Positions 9,492-21,612 of a DNA stretch of 64,000 nt are shown in pieces. How positions within the stretch are numbered: the stretch's first letter is position 1; the number at the start of each line of letters is the position of its first letter. The notes below the pieces were generated by a model. The model did not search any database and was not told the origin of the DNA. It worked only from the letters and a program-made list of their open reading frames with translations. The stretch comes from Adiantum capillus-veneris (lineage: Eukaryota; Streptophyta; Polypodiopsida; Polypodiales; Pteridaceae). The translations under genes were made by a program, and so were the position numbers. The stretch lies in NCBI GenBank assembly GCA_014529385.2, contig CM043965.1, positions 11,398,412 through 11,462,411 of the forward strand. Direction: 5' to 3'.

Positions 9492-9908
9492 ATGCCAAGG
9501 GGAAATTGAGGACAACGCGATCACCGTGGTCAACCTCCTCCCCGTGTTGACCTCATTAACAATGTGCAAGCCACTTATATTCTCACTAGTGTATATGCTA
9601 TGAATGCAGTCTGCACAGCACATGGTGTACACAACTACTCGTACTCCCTCCGTGCAGTTGATGCGGCCATAAGCTCTTTATTCAACACCATGAAAAACCT
9701 TGATCTCAATGCACACCCAACCAAAGGGGATATTGATCAAGTTGCGGCACTAGCCAACAATGCAAGTATGGTTTGGGGGGAATGTGGTTTTCTCACCCCA
9801 CAGGAGTGTGCATCCTTCAAACGACGTGTGAAGGCTTGGCTAGACGTGGGAATGTCATACATTATCGATCATGAAATAGCCAATGGAGCCAACAACAACA
9901 AGAACTAG
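9492..9908 (+). pseudogene. small gene of unknown function, one early stop
   Basis: ATG at 9492 in the context CCATGCC; the frame is open for 138 codons except for TGA at codon 6 (9507-9509), one C-to-T change from an Arg codon. The N-terminus is basic and Pro/Arg-rich (DHRGQPPPRVDL). The rest is predicted helical (VDAAISSLFNTMKNLDLNAH, GFLTPQECASFKRRVKAWLD) and ends Asn-rich. There is no membrane segment or known motif. It lies about 670 bp downstream of the methyltransferase-like gene in the same orientation, with its own TATA box. I do not recognise the family. Starting at the next Met would bypass the stop, so it may still be functional. Confidence 0.45.
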
Positions 9909-10336
9909 ATCTCACCTTTCCTCGCTAATATTGAAGAAATAAGACCTTGACACCATATTAGCATATTGTACCGTTTTTTTCTCCATATCTATCTTATTAT
10001 AGTTGTTGTTTGCAGTTGTGTACTTTAAACCCTTTAAATAACAGTTTGTGGTGTTTCTATTGCAATCTTTAAATGTTGCTTACTATGATCTCCATTATTA
10101 TGTAAACTGTTAAAACTAATTTGTTGCATGTGTACGAGTGATCACAAGTGTGAAAAGATAGAAGGAAACTTGGCATGTTGGTGGTTTATCTTATTGCCCA
10201 ACATATGTCACAACATTTGAGAAGACAAGCTGCATGTTTGAGTGAGAGGATATTGACATAGTGGAACCCTCTACCTATGCATTCTTTGTCTTTGTTCCAT
10301 CTTTACTTTCTTCTTTAGTGCAACAACCTAGGCTTC
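9909..10336. other. gene-free AT-rich spacer
   Basis: T-rich, with polyadenylation-like AATAA words near 10035. It is probably the 3' flank of the small gene. Nothing else is supported. Confidence 0.35.
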
Positions 10337-11520
10337 CTAGGATTGTATAGCTTGGTTGTCAGCTCCTGCACTTGCTCTTGCAGCCCTTGGGGTTGCTATG
10401 AGCCTCTGTATTGTCAAATCTTGGAGCTCCAATTTAGATATGAGCTCCACTAATTCATCCTTGTCTGCTTCTAGCTCGTCCTGCATCCTTTCCTTATTTT
10501 CATGCAAGATCTTTACTTCAATCGAGACCTCTATCATCTGCAATGTAAGTGTGTCTCGTTCGCCCTCTCAGCATCCCTTAGTGTTTTAAGGAGAGTCTCA
10601 AGCCCTTGTTTTGCCACCTCAACTCTTTAACTAGCTATTTGGAGAGTTCTTAAGAGGTTTTCATACTTTTCTTGCATATTTTCCTCCCTATTGCAGAGCA
10701 TGTTGTTTTTCTCTACTAGCATGAGTGATCACATTGTAATTTTTTCTATTATCCAATGAACATCTATCACATCTTCTTCATTAGCTGCTAGCATGTTTTT
10801 GGTTGATGGTATGGGGAGTGGACCTAATAGCAAAACTTGGTCTCCCATACTTAGCAGGACACATATTGGAGGAGGTCTCCAAGGGCTAGCCAAGGGCCCG
10901 CCAAGGGTCTCCATTGTGACACGGGTGAAGGTTGTACCAACCTTGGGACTCCAAGTTGTGGTAATTGCATTGCTGGTGGTCTTCTCTATGTATCTTGGTC
11001 CTTGAGCTTTTCTTTGCCTTCACTTTGTCCTTTGTAGCCCATGGTGGGATAGAGGTGCCAGATACAGCCTCTCAAACACATCCTCAGAGGAATATCCAGC
11101 TTTGAGAACGTCTTCATATGTGCATCTTTTGGCCTTTTCTTTCTCTTATGACATCAGTTTAATCTTGAATTTCTTCTTTGGTAAATCCCTTTGTTGAGAT
11201 GTTGGGGGTTTAGGGCTTGGAGGTTGAGAGCTAGAGAGGAGGCAGGCCCTGGGGAAGGTTCAAGTGGTGGGGTACTTCTTCCTTGCTTACTTTCCTTTTC
11301 CTCCTTTACTTGTGTTTTTGGCATCTCTTTCAGCTTCCTTTTGATATCTTGGACCTCTTCAATAGTGAAGGGATCTAAATTTTGTTGTTCAATCAGTCTC
11401 TCAGACTCTTCAAAAGCTCAAATGTAGTGATCAAACTCAACTTCTAGTGGTCTTGAGGAGCTCCTCCTCTGGCATCTAGTACTCCTCAAAGTCTCCTTTG
11501 GGTGTCTGCTCAGCCTTGAA
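10337..11520 (-). pseudogene. remnant of an E3-like coiled-coil protein
   Basis: The minus-strand frame 10337-10543 reads DELEADKDELVELISKLELQ then DLTIQRLIATPRAAR, closely matching the E3 coiled-coil protein (KVKDQTIQRLRASPTRVR at about 34450-34500). Further upstream on the minus strand, acidic and Pro-rich pieces continue to about 11520 in broken frames. This is therefore another, older copy of the E3 interior. No LTR was found next to it. Confidence 0.55.
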
Positions 11521-11528
11521 TTTCTCGA

Positions 11529-11798
11529 TCAGTCTGTCAATGTGGGCCGCCACTGCCTCATATGCTTGAAGCAACGATGCCTAATATGCCCATTGTGGTC
11601 GCAATCCCAACATGTCAGTTTGAGATCATGAGCGAGAATTGCCTCTAGCCTGAAGCGTCTCCATATGCGTGCCAAAACTCTGGCAAACAAAGTGGGAGGT
11701 AGCTTGACCACTACACAATGCTCAAAAGCACGATTAATGGCATCAAAATTTATGCTCACATATGCATTCAAAAACTCCACAATCTGCAAACTCTGCAA
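11529..11798 (-). pseudogene. CCHC zinc-knuckle protein fragment
   Basis: The 89-codon minus-strand frame contains CWDCDHNGHIRHRC, a perfect C-x2-C-x4-H-x4-C knuckle. The preceding residues (VVVKLPPTLFARVLARIWRR) resemble the stretch before the knuckle in plant LINE ORF1 proteins (DUF4283 type), though retroviral-type gag is possible. It is truncated on both sides. Confidence 0.5.
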
Positions 11799-12180
11799 GC
11801 ATAAACTAGGACAAATAACTCAATCGAGCGTAAAGCACATAATCATATTCGCAAGTAGAGAGCAAACTAGCTCAAAATGCATCCCACAAGAGAAACTGTC
11901 TGTAGAAATTTGCAAAAACCTGTGAAACCTATGACTATCCTATATTATAACCACACAAGCATACACAAATCCTTACTCCTTTGAGAGTGGGTACAAGCAC
12001 ATCAAACCGTGTCCAAATTGACAAAACCTATCAAAAGTGAGAGTAAACACTGGATCACTGTCAAAGTGGGAATATATCGACCACTATACTATCGGAGAGA
12101 AAATTGCAAATACGCACACCATGGTGACAATTCTTGGGGAAAATCCCCTTCTTGCTCATGCACATACTGAAGGGACCGCT
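11799..12180. other. gene-free spacer
   Basis: A-rich sequence leading into the microsatellite cluster. No coding or repeat identity is seen. Confidence 0.3.
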
Positions 12181-12958
<778 letters not shown>

Positions 12959-12960
<2 letters not shown>

Positions 12961-14089
12961 TATCCTGCTAATGGATAGATGACTCTTCATCTATGGTAAC
13001 TACCTGGGGTACCTTTTACCCCTCGATACTATTGATAACACTGATATCTCTCCCTTTTGGAAATTTATCTTGCAAACTTCCAAGGGAAGAGCCTTTTTTC
13101 TCTAGCTCTCTTTCCCTCTACACCTAGATAGGAATAATTTGGAATTCTATCGTGAAGTATCATTGGGCTTCTCGCAACACTGATAAAATATCTCTCTTGT
13201 TTTTTTCCCACATTGTATCTGGGTATCCATTGTAAAACAATTAGGCTATAGATATTCTACTGCCATAATTTATCACTAATTTCCACCTTAAAATCCTTGA
13301 CAATCATAAGATGGCATAATGTCTCATATTTACTGAGCGTATGATTGCTCTCTATATGGATTGAAAATACTATCAGATAGGTACCCCGGTTAATCAGACA
13401 TTTTTTGAAATATCTCTTGTGTAGCACTGCTTGAGGTCAGGATTTTGGACTTGGTACATTTTTCTAGGCCTATGGCTCTTGTGGGGAGATGTAAAGGTAA
13501 TAATACGTGGGAATAGAGCCCATGGGGGGAATAACTAAAAATTTAAGGCGCCTATTGGGTCTCTAAGAGTATCACTATTTTTTTGGGCCATCATGCTGGC
13601 ATGACAGCGATACACGAGCCAATGCAGGAAATGATCGCCGCCTGCTCCATTCTGGGGCTGTTGCAAGTTGCACCGCCGCATATCCTCTGACTTGGTGGGT
13701 GGATACTCGAGGGGTGCAGAGCCATCTACTACGGATCGGGCTGCACAGCCAATAACCTTATAAGGTGAGCTGCGGCTCACTTAGCTTCCATTTGGTTAAG
13801 GTTTTTTTCTTTATTCTGTTGTGTGCATTCAAACGGGTGTGTGCTTCGTACTCTGCAAGCAATTTTGGTGATGGCTCCTAGCAAGAAAGCACAGGTCGAC
13901 TCTACAGAGGTACTTATGCGGATTTTTTTTTTGCATTGGTAAATAATCTTTAGGATAAGAAGGGTATGGCATATAGTTATTTGTTGATTACCGCAGAGAG
14001 TACTGTGTGGCGGTGCCATGTTGTACATGCTCGATGATTATGTGGAAATACTTACCTAGGATTGGCTTGATGAACTGGCTGTAAGGGTA
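12959..14089. other. no supported gene
   Basis: A possible short first exon exists at 13871-13909 (MAPSKKAQVDSTE then GTACTT), but no convincing continuation was found. Otherwise AT-rich. Confidence 0.3.
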
Positions 14090-15600
14090 TATGTTGATTG
14101 AACTTACAAATGGTTGCATGCTTGTCTATATATTGATAGAGAACTGGATGTGAATTTGAAATGATCGAATGGCTTCTTGCCGATCCTTTGTATAGGATAC
14201 TCGGAGCTACTCTATGCTGGCCTTAGAGGTTGTCGATTGACCATTTGTCTAACTACAAGAATAAGAGATTTCTGATGCTCTTCTGAGTGATAGGTATGAG
14301 GTATTGCATGCTTTCGAAAGTACTTACCTAAAGTTGACTGGTTAGTCTCTCTCTATAAAGGCTATAACTCCAAATCTGTAAGGTATTGGTCAGGGTTGTA
14401 GCATGTCTCTTGGTATCCAATTTAAGGTTTGGATTTGGAGAGGATAAGGTCTCCGGCTTTGGATCTGGTTTTCTCTATATTTGAGTTTATGGTCGGATGA
14501 CTTACCCTAACCCTTGTCGTGTATGGAAATGACCTCTCTCTGTGCTTTGATCATGCTACCTGGCTTTTTTCACACTACTTTTTGACTCTTGTTTTTCTAG
14601 ACCGACTAGGTTGCTGTACAGTCACTACTAACAGGCTGTTTGGGATGAGTATGCTTAGACTCTTGGCACTATATGTTGGTGGCATATTGGATAGAGTGAG
14701 GGTATTTTCTTGTGAATTTATTTGCTGCCGAGCAAGAGACAATTGACTTTTTTTTGTAGTATTATCTAACTGTTGTTTGTAAACCGACTAGATTGCTTGC
14801 TTATATATGATGACTGAACTTGAAAATGTTTGCATGCTTGTCTATATATTGATAGAGAACCGGATGTACAGAACTAGGCTGGGAAAATTTAGTGGCTCTT
14901 TTATGGTGTGACTTTGAATTGATCGACTGGCTTCTTGCTGATCCTTTGTATGGGATACTCAGAGCTACTCTATGCTAGCCTTAGAAGTTGTCGACTGACC
15001 ATTTGTCTAAATACAAGAAGAATAGTTTTCAGATGCTCTTTTGAGTGATAGGTATGAGGTAATGCATGCTTTCTAAAGTACTTACCTAAAGCTGATTGGT
15101 TAGTATTTCTGTATAAAGGCTATATGAAAAAATCTGGATGGTATTGCTTGGGGGTGTAGCATGCCTCTAGGTATCCAATTTAAGGTTTGGATTTGGAGAG
15201 GATAGGGTCTCCGCCTATGGATCTGGTCCTCTCTATATCTGAGTTTATGGTCCGATTGACTTACCCTAACCCTTGGCGTGTATGGGAATGGATATCTCTC
15301 TGTGCTTTGATCATGCTACCTGGAGTTTTCGCACTACTTTGTGGCTGTTGTTTTTCTAGATCAACTGGGTTGCTGTACAGTCACCACTCACAGGCTGTTT
15401 GGGATGAGTATGCTTAGACTCTTGGCACCATATGTTGGTGGCATATTGGATAGAGTGAGGGTATATGCTTGCGGATATTTTTGCTGATGAGCAAGAGATA
15501 GTTGACTGTTTTTTGCACTATTATTTGACTGTTGTTTTTAGACCGACTGGATTGCTTGCTTATATATTTGCTGCCGAGCAAGAGACAGTTGAGATGATTA
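14090..15600. repeat. tandem direct repeat, 758-bp period, two copies
   Basis: Matching words recur exactly 758 bp apart: GGCTTCTTGC at 14171 and 14929, and GTATCCAATT at 14413 and 15171. Long stretches between them align with scattered substitutions. A partial third copy starts near 15480. No coding capacity is shared by both copies. Confidence 0.8.
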
Positions 15601-15989
15601 CACTTATGGTAATTTGAATTTCGGGTAATCATTATAGCGTAATGGAACTTGCAGGCAATCCAATATGCTTTAAAGGTGGTACTGACCATTTATCCATGGC
15701 ATGGTGGGTTTAGTTCGGGTGTATTACTGGGAATGACAAAATAAAGGAAGGATCGGATCCTTGCCATGGTTTGATATAGGATAGCTTATGCTATCGTATG
15801 TTGTCTTAGCCAATTTGCAGTTTGGGTTGCTTTTTTTTCTATGGATATTTTGCAGACACTTTTTCGGGTGCGGACTGTTGCATAGCTCACTCTATCTGTC
15901 AAGGAGTAAAGTGTGAAACAGAGAGCAGTTTCGGGATGCTGGACTGCTCTTCCCTCTCAGTTTGAGGGGTCTGACATACCCTAAGTCTT

Positions 15990-16460
15990 AGCATTATCTG
16001 ATAATGCTGAGTGGTTGGACTGAGTTTTAGTGTATGACTATGTGAGGTTCCTTGCCGATGATGGAAAGGTAAGCTTTCTATTGCTGGTCTTGACTGGTTT
16101 TTTTGCCGACTGTTTTTTCTGACTCTTGGCAATATTTGGTAAATGGTATATTGGTAAGTGGACTGGCTAATTTGACTGCTTTGCTGATGGATAAAAATGC
16201 TGCCTAGATAGCAGGACGAGTAAAAGTTCTACTTTTGGATGACTTGGGTCTCGGATCTTGTACGACTGTATAAAGTTCCGTGAAGATCCTTGCCATGGAT
16301 TGAGGTATGTAAAGGCAAGATACCCCTTGCTAGTCTTGACTGTTTTTTTGCCGATAATTTTTTGCCAACTCCTGGAGTATATGGTAGTGGTATATGGGAA
16401 AGGGTTAGTGGACTTTTTTGACTGGATTACTGGTGAATTAAAATGTTGCCTAGACCGATT
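15990..16460. repeat. tandem direct repeat, about 246-bp period
   Basis: TCTTGACTG at 16089 and 16334, and TGCCTAG at 16201 and 16447, mark two diverged units. They share vocabulary (GACTGG, TTGCCGA) with the 758-bp repeats just upstream. Confidence 0.65.
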
Positions 16461-17116
16461 GGCTGCTTGTAAAAGGTTCTTATCATTACTGTGAATTTCA
16501 TTTGAAATGGGGTTGTGGCTCAAAAGATTGTTAAAATTTATTTCAAATTAGGTTCTCTGAAATCTTTATGATGGTTAAAGTACTGGAAGAAAAAGACAGC
16601 CCTTGTCATTGACTATTTAAATCTGATTGATAACACTAAAATCTGACTACATATTAACATAAGAAACAATTGGAATAGCATGAACATTGTTCTGGGCTAT
16701 AAAAACTTCACTTAAAAGAATGGAAGGAAAGAATTCAACTTGAACCAGAACTAAAAAGTTGTTTTCAAATTCTAAACCTTAGCAGCATGATTTTTTTATC
16801 TTTTGGTACCTTGGTGACATGGATGACAACTAGGTCACCCCAGTTACCTTCAATGTTGTTTGGAAGCTAACGAATGGTTTGTTTTCTTACTGTGGATGCA
16901 GGTAAGGGTGTCCTTTCCTTGGCTGCTATTTGAGAGGATGAAATGCTGTATACTTTCTACTGTAACATTTATCAGGACCTTCTTTCCCTAATATGGCCTG
17001 ACATTGGCATGTATTTTTTAGATATTCAGTCGAAAGGAATACATGATTATGGACTTTGACTGTAGACATTGGTTTTTGTAGTTCATCTCATGTGTTATGT
17101 ATATTGTAAATAGATT

Positions 17117-17120
<4 letters not shown>
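16461..17120. other. no supported gene
   Basis: AT-rich. It may contain the upstream part of the TE-B LTR, whose left edge I could not find. Confidence 0.3.
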
Positions 17121-17183
<63 letters not shown>

Positions 17184-17329
17184 TGTGATGTGATTAATGT
17201 TATTTGGGTCGCTACTATCCATGTCCTAGCCGCTCAAAGTTAGGTGGTGTTCCCCTGTTCACTCCCCATTCAGCGTGCACGCTCCTGGCATAGAGGATGT
17301 CGGGGTCCATTTTGCGCTTGCACTTGTCA
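17121..17329 (+). mobile_element. 3' end of the TE-B LTR with (CT)n tract
   Basis: A (CT)n run at 17121-17178 is followed by about 150 bp containing TTAGGTGGTGTTCCCC, similar to CTAGGTGGTGCCCC after the CT tract of the TE-P LTR. It ends in TGTCA two bases before a primer-binding site. The LTR start is not identified. Confidence 0.6.
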
Positions 17330-17331
17330 TT

Positions 17332-17400
17332 TGGTGCCCCCACGAAGGGTCGAACTCAAGACCTTTAGTTTACAAAGCTAAAAACGATGCACGTTGTCGA
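17332..17400 (+). other. TE-B primer-binding site extended as antisense tRNA-like sequence
   Basis: TGGTGCCCCCAC at 17332-17343 is the primer-binding site. Read on the minus strand, the following bases continue as a degraded tRNA 3' half: acceptor TGGGGGC, a GTTCGA-type T loop, a five-base variable loop and a seven-base anticodon loop TTTGTAA with anticodon TGT (Thr). The T stem has mismatches. It is either a tRNA pseudogene or an extended copy of the primer tRNA. Confidence 0.4.
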
Positions 17401-17626
17401 CCATGGATGAGTGGCTATGGGAATTCTCCAATTGGAGAACAGATGAAGGAAGAAATTGAAGAGGCACTAATAGCCTTCATCGAAGTTCTACTGCCACGTT
17501 GTAGCATTGTAGATATCCAAGAGGTAAGCACCCCATCTTGCATTGCTTGTGCTAATTGCAAATCAAGAGCAACAAGTGGGAGGGCTATGAAATGTCATCA
17601 TCGTTGTTAACCAAGGCATTCTATCA

Positions 17627-18180
17627 ATGAGTGCCAACAGAGGAGGTGAAGAGAGAATGGTGAGTTTTTCTTTTGAGAATAGCATCAGCACTCTCACATC
17701 AGTCAAATTTTGTGTAGCACCAAGTGGTTTCTCTCCAACGGTCAGAGAAGAGTTGTCAACTACATCAACCACGAAGTCCAAGCCACAAAGCCTAAATCAT
17801 TTGGTGGAAACAAGTGGGCCTATGCTCTCTCTAGGCTTAGAGAGGTCAAGTCAAGTACGACCATCCAAGTGTCATCACCGCATGCAAAATGGAAAGCCGA
17901 TTGAGGTAGAATCTTCTTGCCCAGTCTCCTTTGAACCCAATATGGAGGATTATGTGGATTCCAACAAGAGGTACAGGACTCTGGTGAAGGTGTCACCTCG
18001 TCAACACTTAATGTATGAAACTCTCATGCACATTGATAGGAAGATATTCTACCAGCAAAAGATTTTTTTCTTATTTGGAGCAGAGATGCTTGGCAAAATC
18101 CTTAGATCCCCACACCCATCATATTGCCCATTTTTATTACTACCACTCTTTTGATGTAAGCATCTTAATTCTATCCTAGC
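17627..18180 (+). pseudogene. TE-B leader ORF related to the TE-P leader ORFs
   Basis: The frame ends with KIFYQQKIFFLFGAEMLGKI and LRSPHP, then shifts frame to a C-terminus of the form SFDVSILI before a stop near 18170. TE-P has two copies of the same module (RKIHFQQRMVFMFGAQRVGE, ASPNP, SFDVNIFI, stop). Conservation at both protein and stop position between two separate elements suggests a real small protein encoded between the primer-binding site and gag. Tat-lineage (Ogre) elements are known to have an extra ORF upstream of gag. Its function is unknown. Confidence 0.5.
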
Positions 18181-18296
18181 ATTATGCTCTTCTTAGCTCC
18201 TACTCAAGTTTTCCACCCATGTATAAACCTTCATGAATAACTAAGTCATTCCAAAAAAAAAAGGATTTGTAATTGTCTGCTCACTGATTTACTACC

Positions 18297-19560
18297 ATGG
18301 CAAGTGTCTCTTTTCTCACAGCTAGTGGCAAGAAGAGAGAATACATCACCACTGATTTTTTGGATAACTTTGACATTGCTTGTGTGGTTTCCAACAAGGA
18401 TGATGATGCCTCACGGCTACGAATTTTTCCTCTACTAATGAAAGTAGAGGCAAAGTCTTGGTACAATGCTCTATTCCAAGCTACCAAGGATGCATGGGAC
18501 CTACTACGTGTTGCATTTGTGAAGAGGTTTGGTGGAGGCACAACCTCAAAAAAGTTATGGCAGTTGGTGGCATAGTTAAAGCACGGAGGTCTACTAGAGT
18601 ATGCCACTTATGAATCCAAGTTTGTGGATTTGTAAGAGCGATGAGTTGCCTCACTGGAGGATGGTGAAGGAGCACCTAATTTTGTGAAGAAAGATCGTTT
18701 CATTGTTGGCCTGTGGTTGCCGCTTAAAGAGAAGGTGAAGGGGAGATTCCCTGCAACATACGACTTGGTAATGGAAGTAGCCCACCTTAAAGACAAGAAG
18801 ATTCACATGAAAGAAATATTCAACGAGGCAGAGGAATCAAGCTCAATCTGACTAAACCCAGTGGCTACAACAGCCTCTCAGATAATACAACCACAAGAGG
18901 CATGAGAAGAGAAGCAATACCTATTGAGTCGCATCACTACTCAGCTTGAGAATCTATCTGTGCATTTGGTGCAACAAGGGCATTCACACAACCGCAATCA
19001 AGAGGAAGGGAGAGGAAAACAAAGTCAAAACCAAGAAAAGCACTGCTACAATTGTGGGGAAGATGGTTAGGGTATGTATTACTGCCCACACCAAAGGAGA
19101 CAAAATTTCAACAGAGGAGCCAGACAAAACCAGATTTCACCATTGAGAGCAAGACCACCACAACCAAGAGTACCGCAACAAGCACCACCTGTGAAAACAG
19201 TACAATGATCTGCGAAACCATAGCCACCACCACAAACGTTCATTCCACCATTACCTCGACTGCCAATCAGCAACAACCAGGTAGTGAGTTTCATTAGTCT
19301 TGAAGATAAGGGCAAGATTAACGTGGAGAAACATATCAAAGAAGTGAGACCAAGGTAGAAGAGGTAGAAACCATGTGATTTAATCACACTAGACCTAAGG
19401 AAGCTTCAAAAAAGGAAGAAAAGATAAAGTCCAAGGGGGAGTCAATGAAAAGAAATTCTAAGCCAAGATGAATAACTAGCATTTTAGATTTCACAATTGG
19501 AGAGTCTATAGAGGCTTGTGATCTTGTGAGAAATGTTTCTATATAGGGCATGAGCATCCC
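18297..19560 (+). pseudogene. TE-B gag, decayed
   Basis: A single frame with many stops. It opens MASVSFLTASGKK, then has the capsid-type signature LKRIFPLL-like LRIFPLLMKVEAKSWYNAL and DLLRVAFVKRFGG. Near 19040-19085 it contains CYNCGEDG then GMYYC, a CCHC knuckle in which the His codon has become TAG (compare CWNCGESGHGMYNC in TE-P). Pro-rich sequence follows. Protease cannot be recognised with confidence. The order and the knuckle match TE-P, so TE-B is an older relative. Confidence 0.65.
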
Positions 19561-20640
19561 TAAGTGGGAGGGCTACCCAACTATTGAGAGAGATCATAGC
19601 TCATGGCCATGTGAGGAAATCAATATTTGGACACAGGAATTCTCAATATGCAATGTAAGAAGGGCAAGGAGATCCCATATAGCACAAAGAATGGTAGTAA
19701 GCAGCAGGGGATGGACCTAGAGACTAGTGCACTCTCTAGAAGTTCTACTACAAAATCAGAGGAGGAGGAATCTACAACAATGAATGATAGTGACAACTCT
19801 TTTGAAATAATGGGTCTCATTCTCACTAATCACAACAAGGTGGATCCACCAAATATAGAATTACAAGAAGGAAGCATGAAGTCTTTGGCACTACACCAAT
19901 TAGAGGAATATATTGCAGACTAAACTCAAATGGTTGTTACCAAGGAGTGGGATTTTGAGGTCCACCCTAAGGAGATTCTTAAGCAAGTGGATGCACTGTG
20001 GAAACCTATTGGCAATCTAGGTTTGTCAACCTAGAAGTAGAGATTGTGTTTGATTGTACTTTTTTTGATGCATTTAAGAAAATATTTAAAGAACCCTTTG
20101 CACAAGGGGTGGTCATAAGGGTCACAGAAAATGGATCTCAATGTGGGAAAGATGGGAGTATGGTCCTGCATGCATATAGTCAAGATGAAGTGTTTTTTTC
20201 AACAAGTGGATTCCAGCGTACCTTTTGCATATGCTATGCACTTTGGTACAGTGTGTATCAAGATTGTCTTTAAGCTACAGGGTTTGTTTCTTATTACCAA
20301 TATCAAAGAATGCAATGTTCAATTGTGATAGCACTCGAGAGGATGCTGACTCTCTTACTAGCTTCACTGATAGTGGTAAGCTAGGTTCTGAAGAAAACTG
20401 GGACTTTCCACATCAACGACAAGGAAGACATAGATGGAGGACTCTTGGTACAATCTTGGGGATCATGATTCTGAGTATTGTCTTGGAAGGAGCTAAAGTG
20501 ATTATCCTATTCTTCACTTGGGATCGTGGAGCATATTTAGCACAAAATTTTGGATACCATAGGCTTCCCATTTACTCAATGGTAGTTTGATTTGTTGATG
20601 ATTGATGCTCTAGCCAGGGAGCCTTGTCAAGAGGTATTTC
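19561..20640 (+). pseudogene. TE-B region lacking recognisable RT and RNase H
   Basis: Short open pieces (19627-19923, 20131-20328, 20225-20590) occur, but no reverse-transcriptase signature (such as FxDD) is visible. Compared with TE-P, about 2 kb of protease, RT and RNase H coding sequence is missing or unrecognisable. Confidence 0.4.
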
Positions 20641-21268
20641 TTTTCTAGAAAATAGGTGAATGTCCCAGAGATTTCATTAATTGACAGAAACAATGACTTG
20701 TCCAAAAGGCAACTAGATACTGCCTTATAAAGAGCACCTTGTACTGCAAGGCCAAAGACCAGATCCTCGGGCGAATGCCAATCTCCAGTAAAATCACTAA
20801 GGTTATCTCAAGTTTCCATTATGGTGTTTGCGGCGTCCACTTTGCTCTAGATATTACTAGTAGGAAGATTCTACTGGTAGGATTCTCTTGGCCTAGTCTG
20901 AACAGGGATGTCATCATTGGTGTAAAACATGAAGAGCTTGTCAAGTATCCAGTGATCGAACACTAACCTAAAAGCCACAGACTCCTTTCATCTCATATGG
21001 TATGTTTGAGAAGTGGGGAATAGATGCAATTGGTACTTTACCAAGGGCCCAATCAAGTAAATTGTACATTCTAGTTTGTGTAGACTACATGACCTGATGG
21101 GCAGAAGCAGCAACCACCATACGCGTTACAACCCAAGAAGTGGTGAAGCTCATTTTGGAGCACATTTGTTGCCGTTTTGGCACACCTCTAGAGATAATAT
21201 CTGATAGAGGGGCAGGTTTTAGAGGTGATTTGGTGGGATAATTGATGAAAAAGCTATGTATCACACGT
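20641..21268 (+). pseudogene. TE-B integrase N-terminal half, cut by E3
   Basis: Residues such as CGVHFALD then KILLVGFSWPSLNRD match the zinc-binding part of TE-P integrase (CGGHF, KILLAGYVWPSLHVD). Broken frames continue with KWGIDAIG, YILVCVDYMT and CCRFGTPLEIISDRGAGFRG, covering the first two catalytic Asp residues. The sequence stops at 21268 (LCITR) where the E3 LTR begins; the rest of integrase was not found to the right. Several stops are present. Confidence 0.7.
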
Positions 21269-21612
21269 TGGAGAGGAGGAATGGGGAACACACCCGACAC
21301 ACACGCAATGGCCCCTATATAGCTCAAGGTATTCACAACAACCCTGTCCTCTCAAAAACACCTTCAAAACAAGAAACTCACACTAGCAGAGCCTCGCCTG
21401 CACTTCGCCCAATGCACACACGCTTTGCACAATCCTCAGACAGCTACCACACCGATGTTTCCCGCTTCCAGCTCTTCCTCAACTCAACACCTCTCTCTCT
21501 TTCTCTCTCTCACACACAGGGGGCTCGGGGGGTGCACACGCACACACACACCGGCACCACACACCTTGGAGACGAGCAAACAAGAAAGGGGGGAAGGTGG
21601 GAAAAGCAACGC
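21269..21612 (-). mobile_element. E3 left LTR, part 1 (interrupted by E1)
   Basis: Begins TGGAGAGGAGGAATGGGG inside the TE-B integrase and matches the reverse complement of the TE-A LTR end (2290-2347). The putative target-site sequence to its left is CACGT. The LTR resumes at 31630 after the E1 insertion; the joined sequence is collinear with TE-A. Confidence 0.7.

Noticed and set aside
17332-17400. Functional tRNA gene on the minus strand
   Set aside because: T stem is mismatched, the 5' acceptor and D arm cannot be folded convincingly, and the position is explained by a retroelement primer-binding site.
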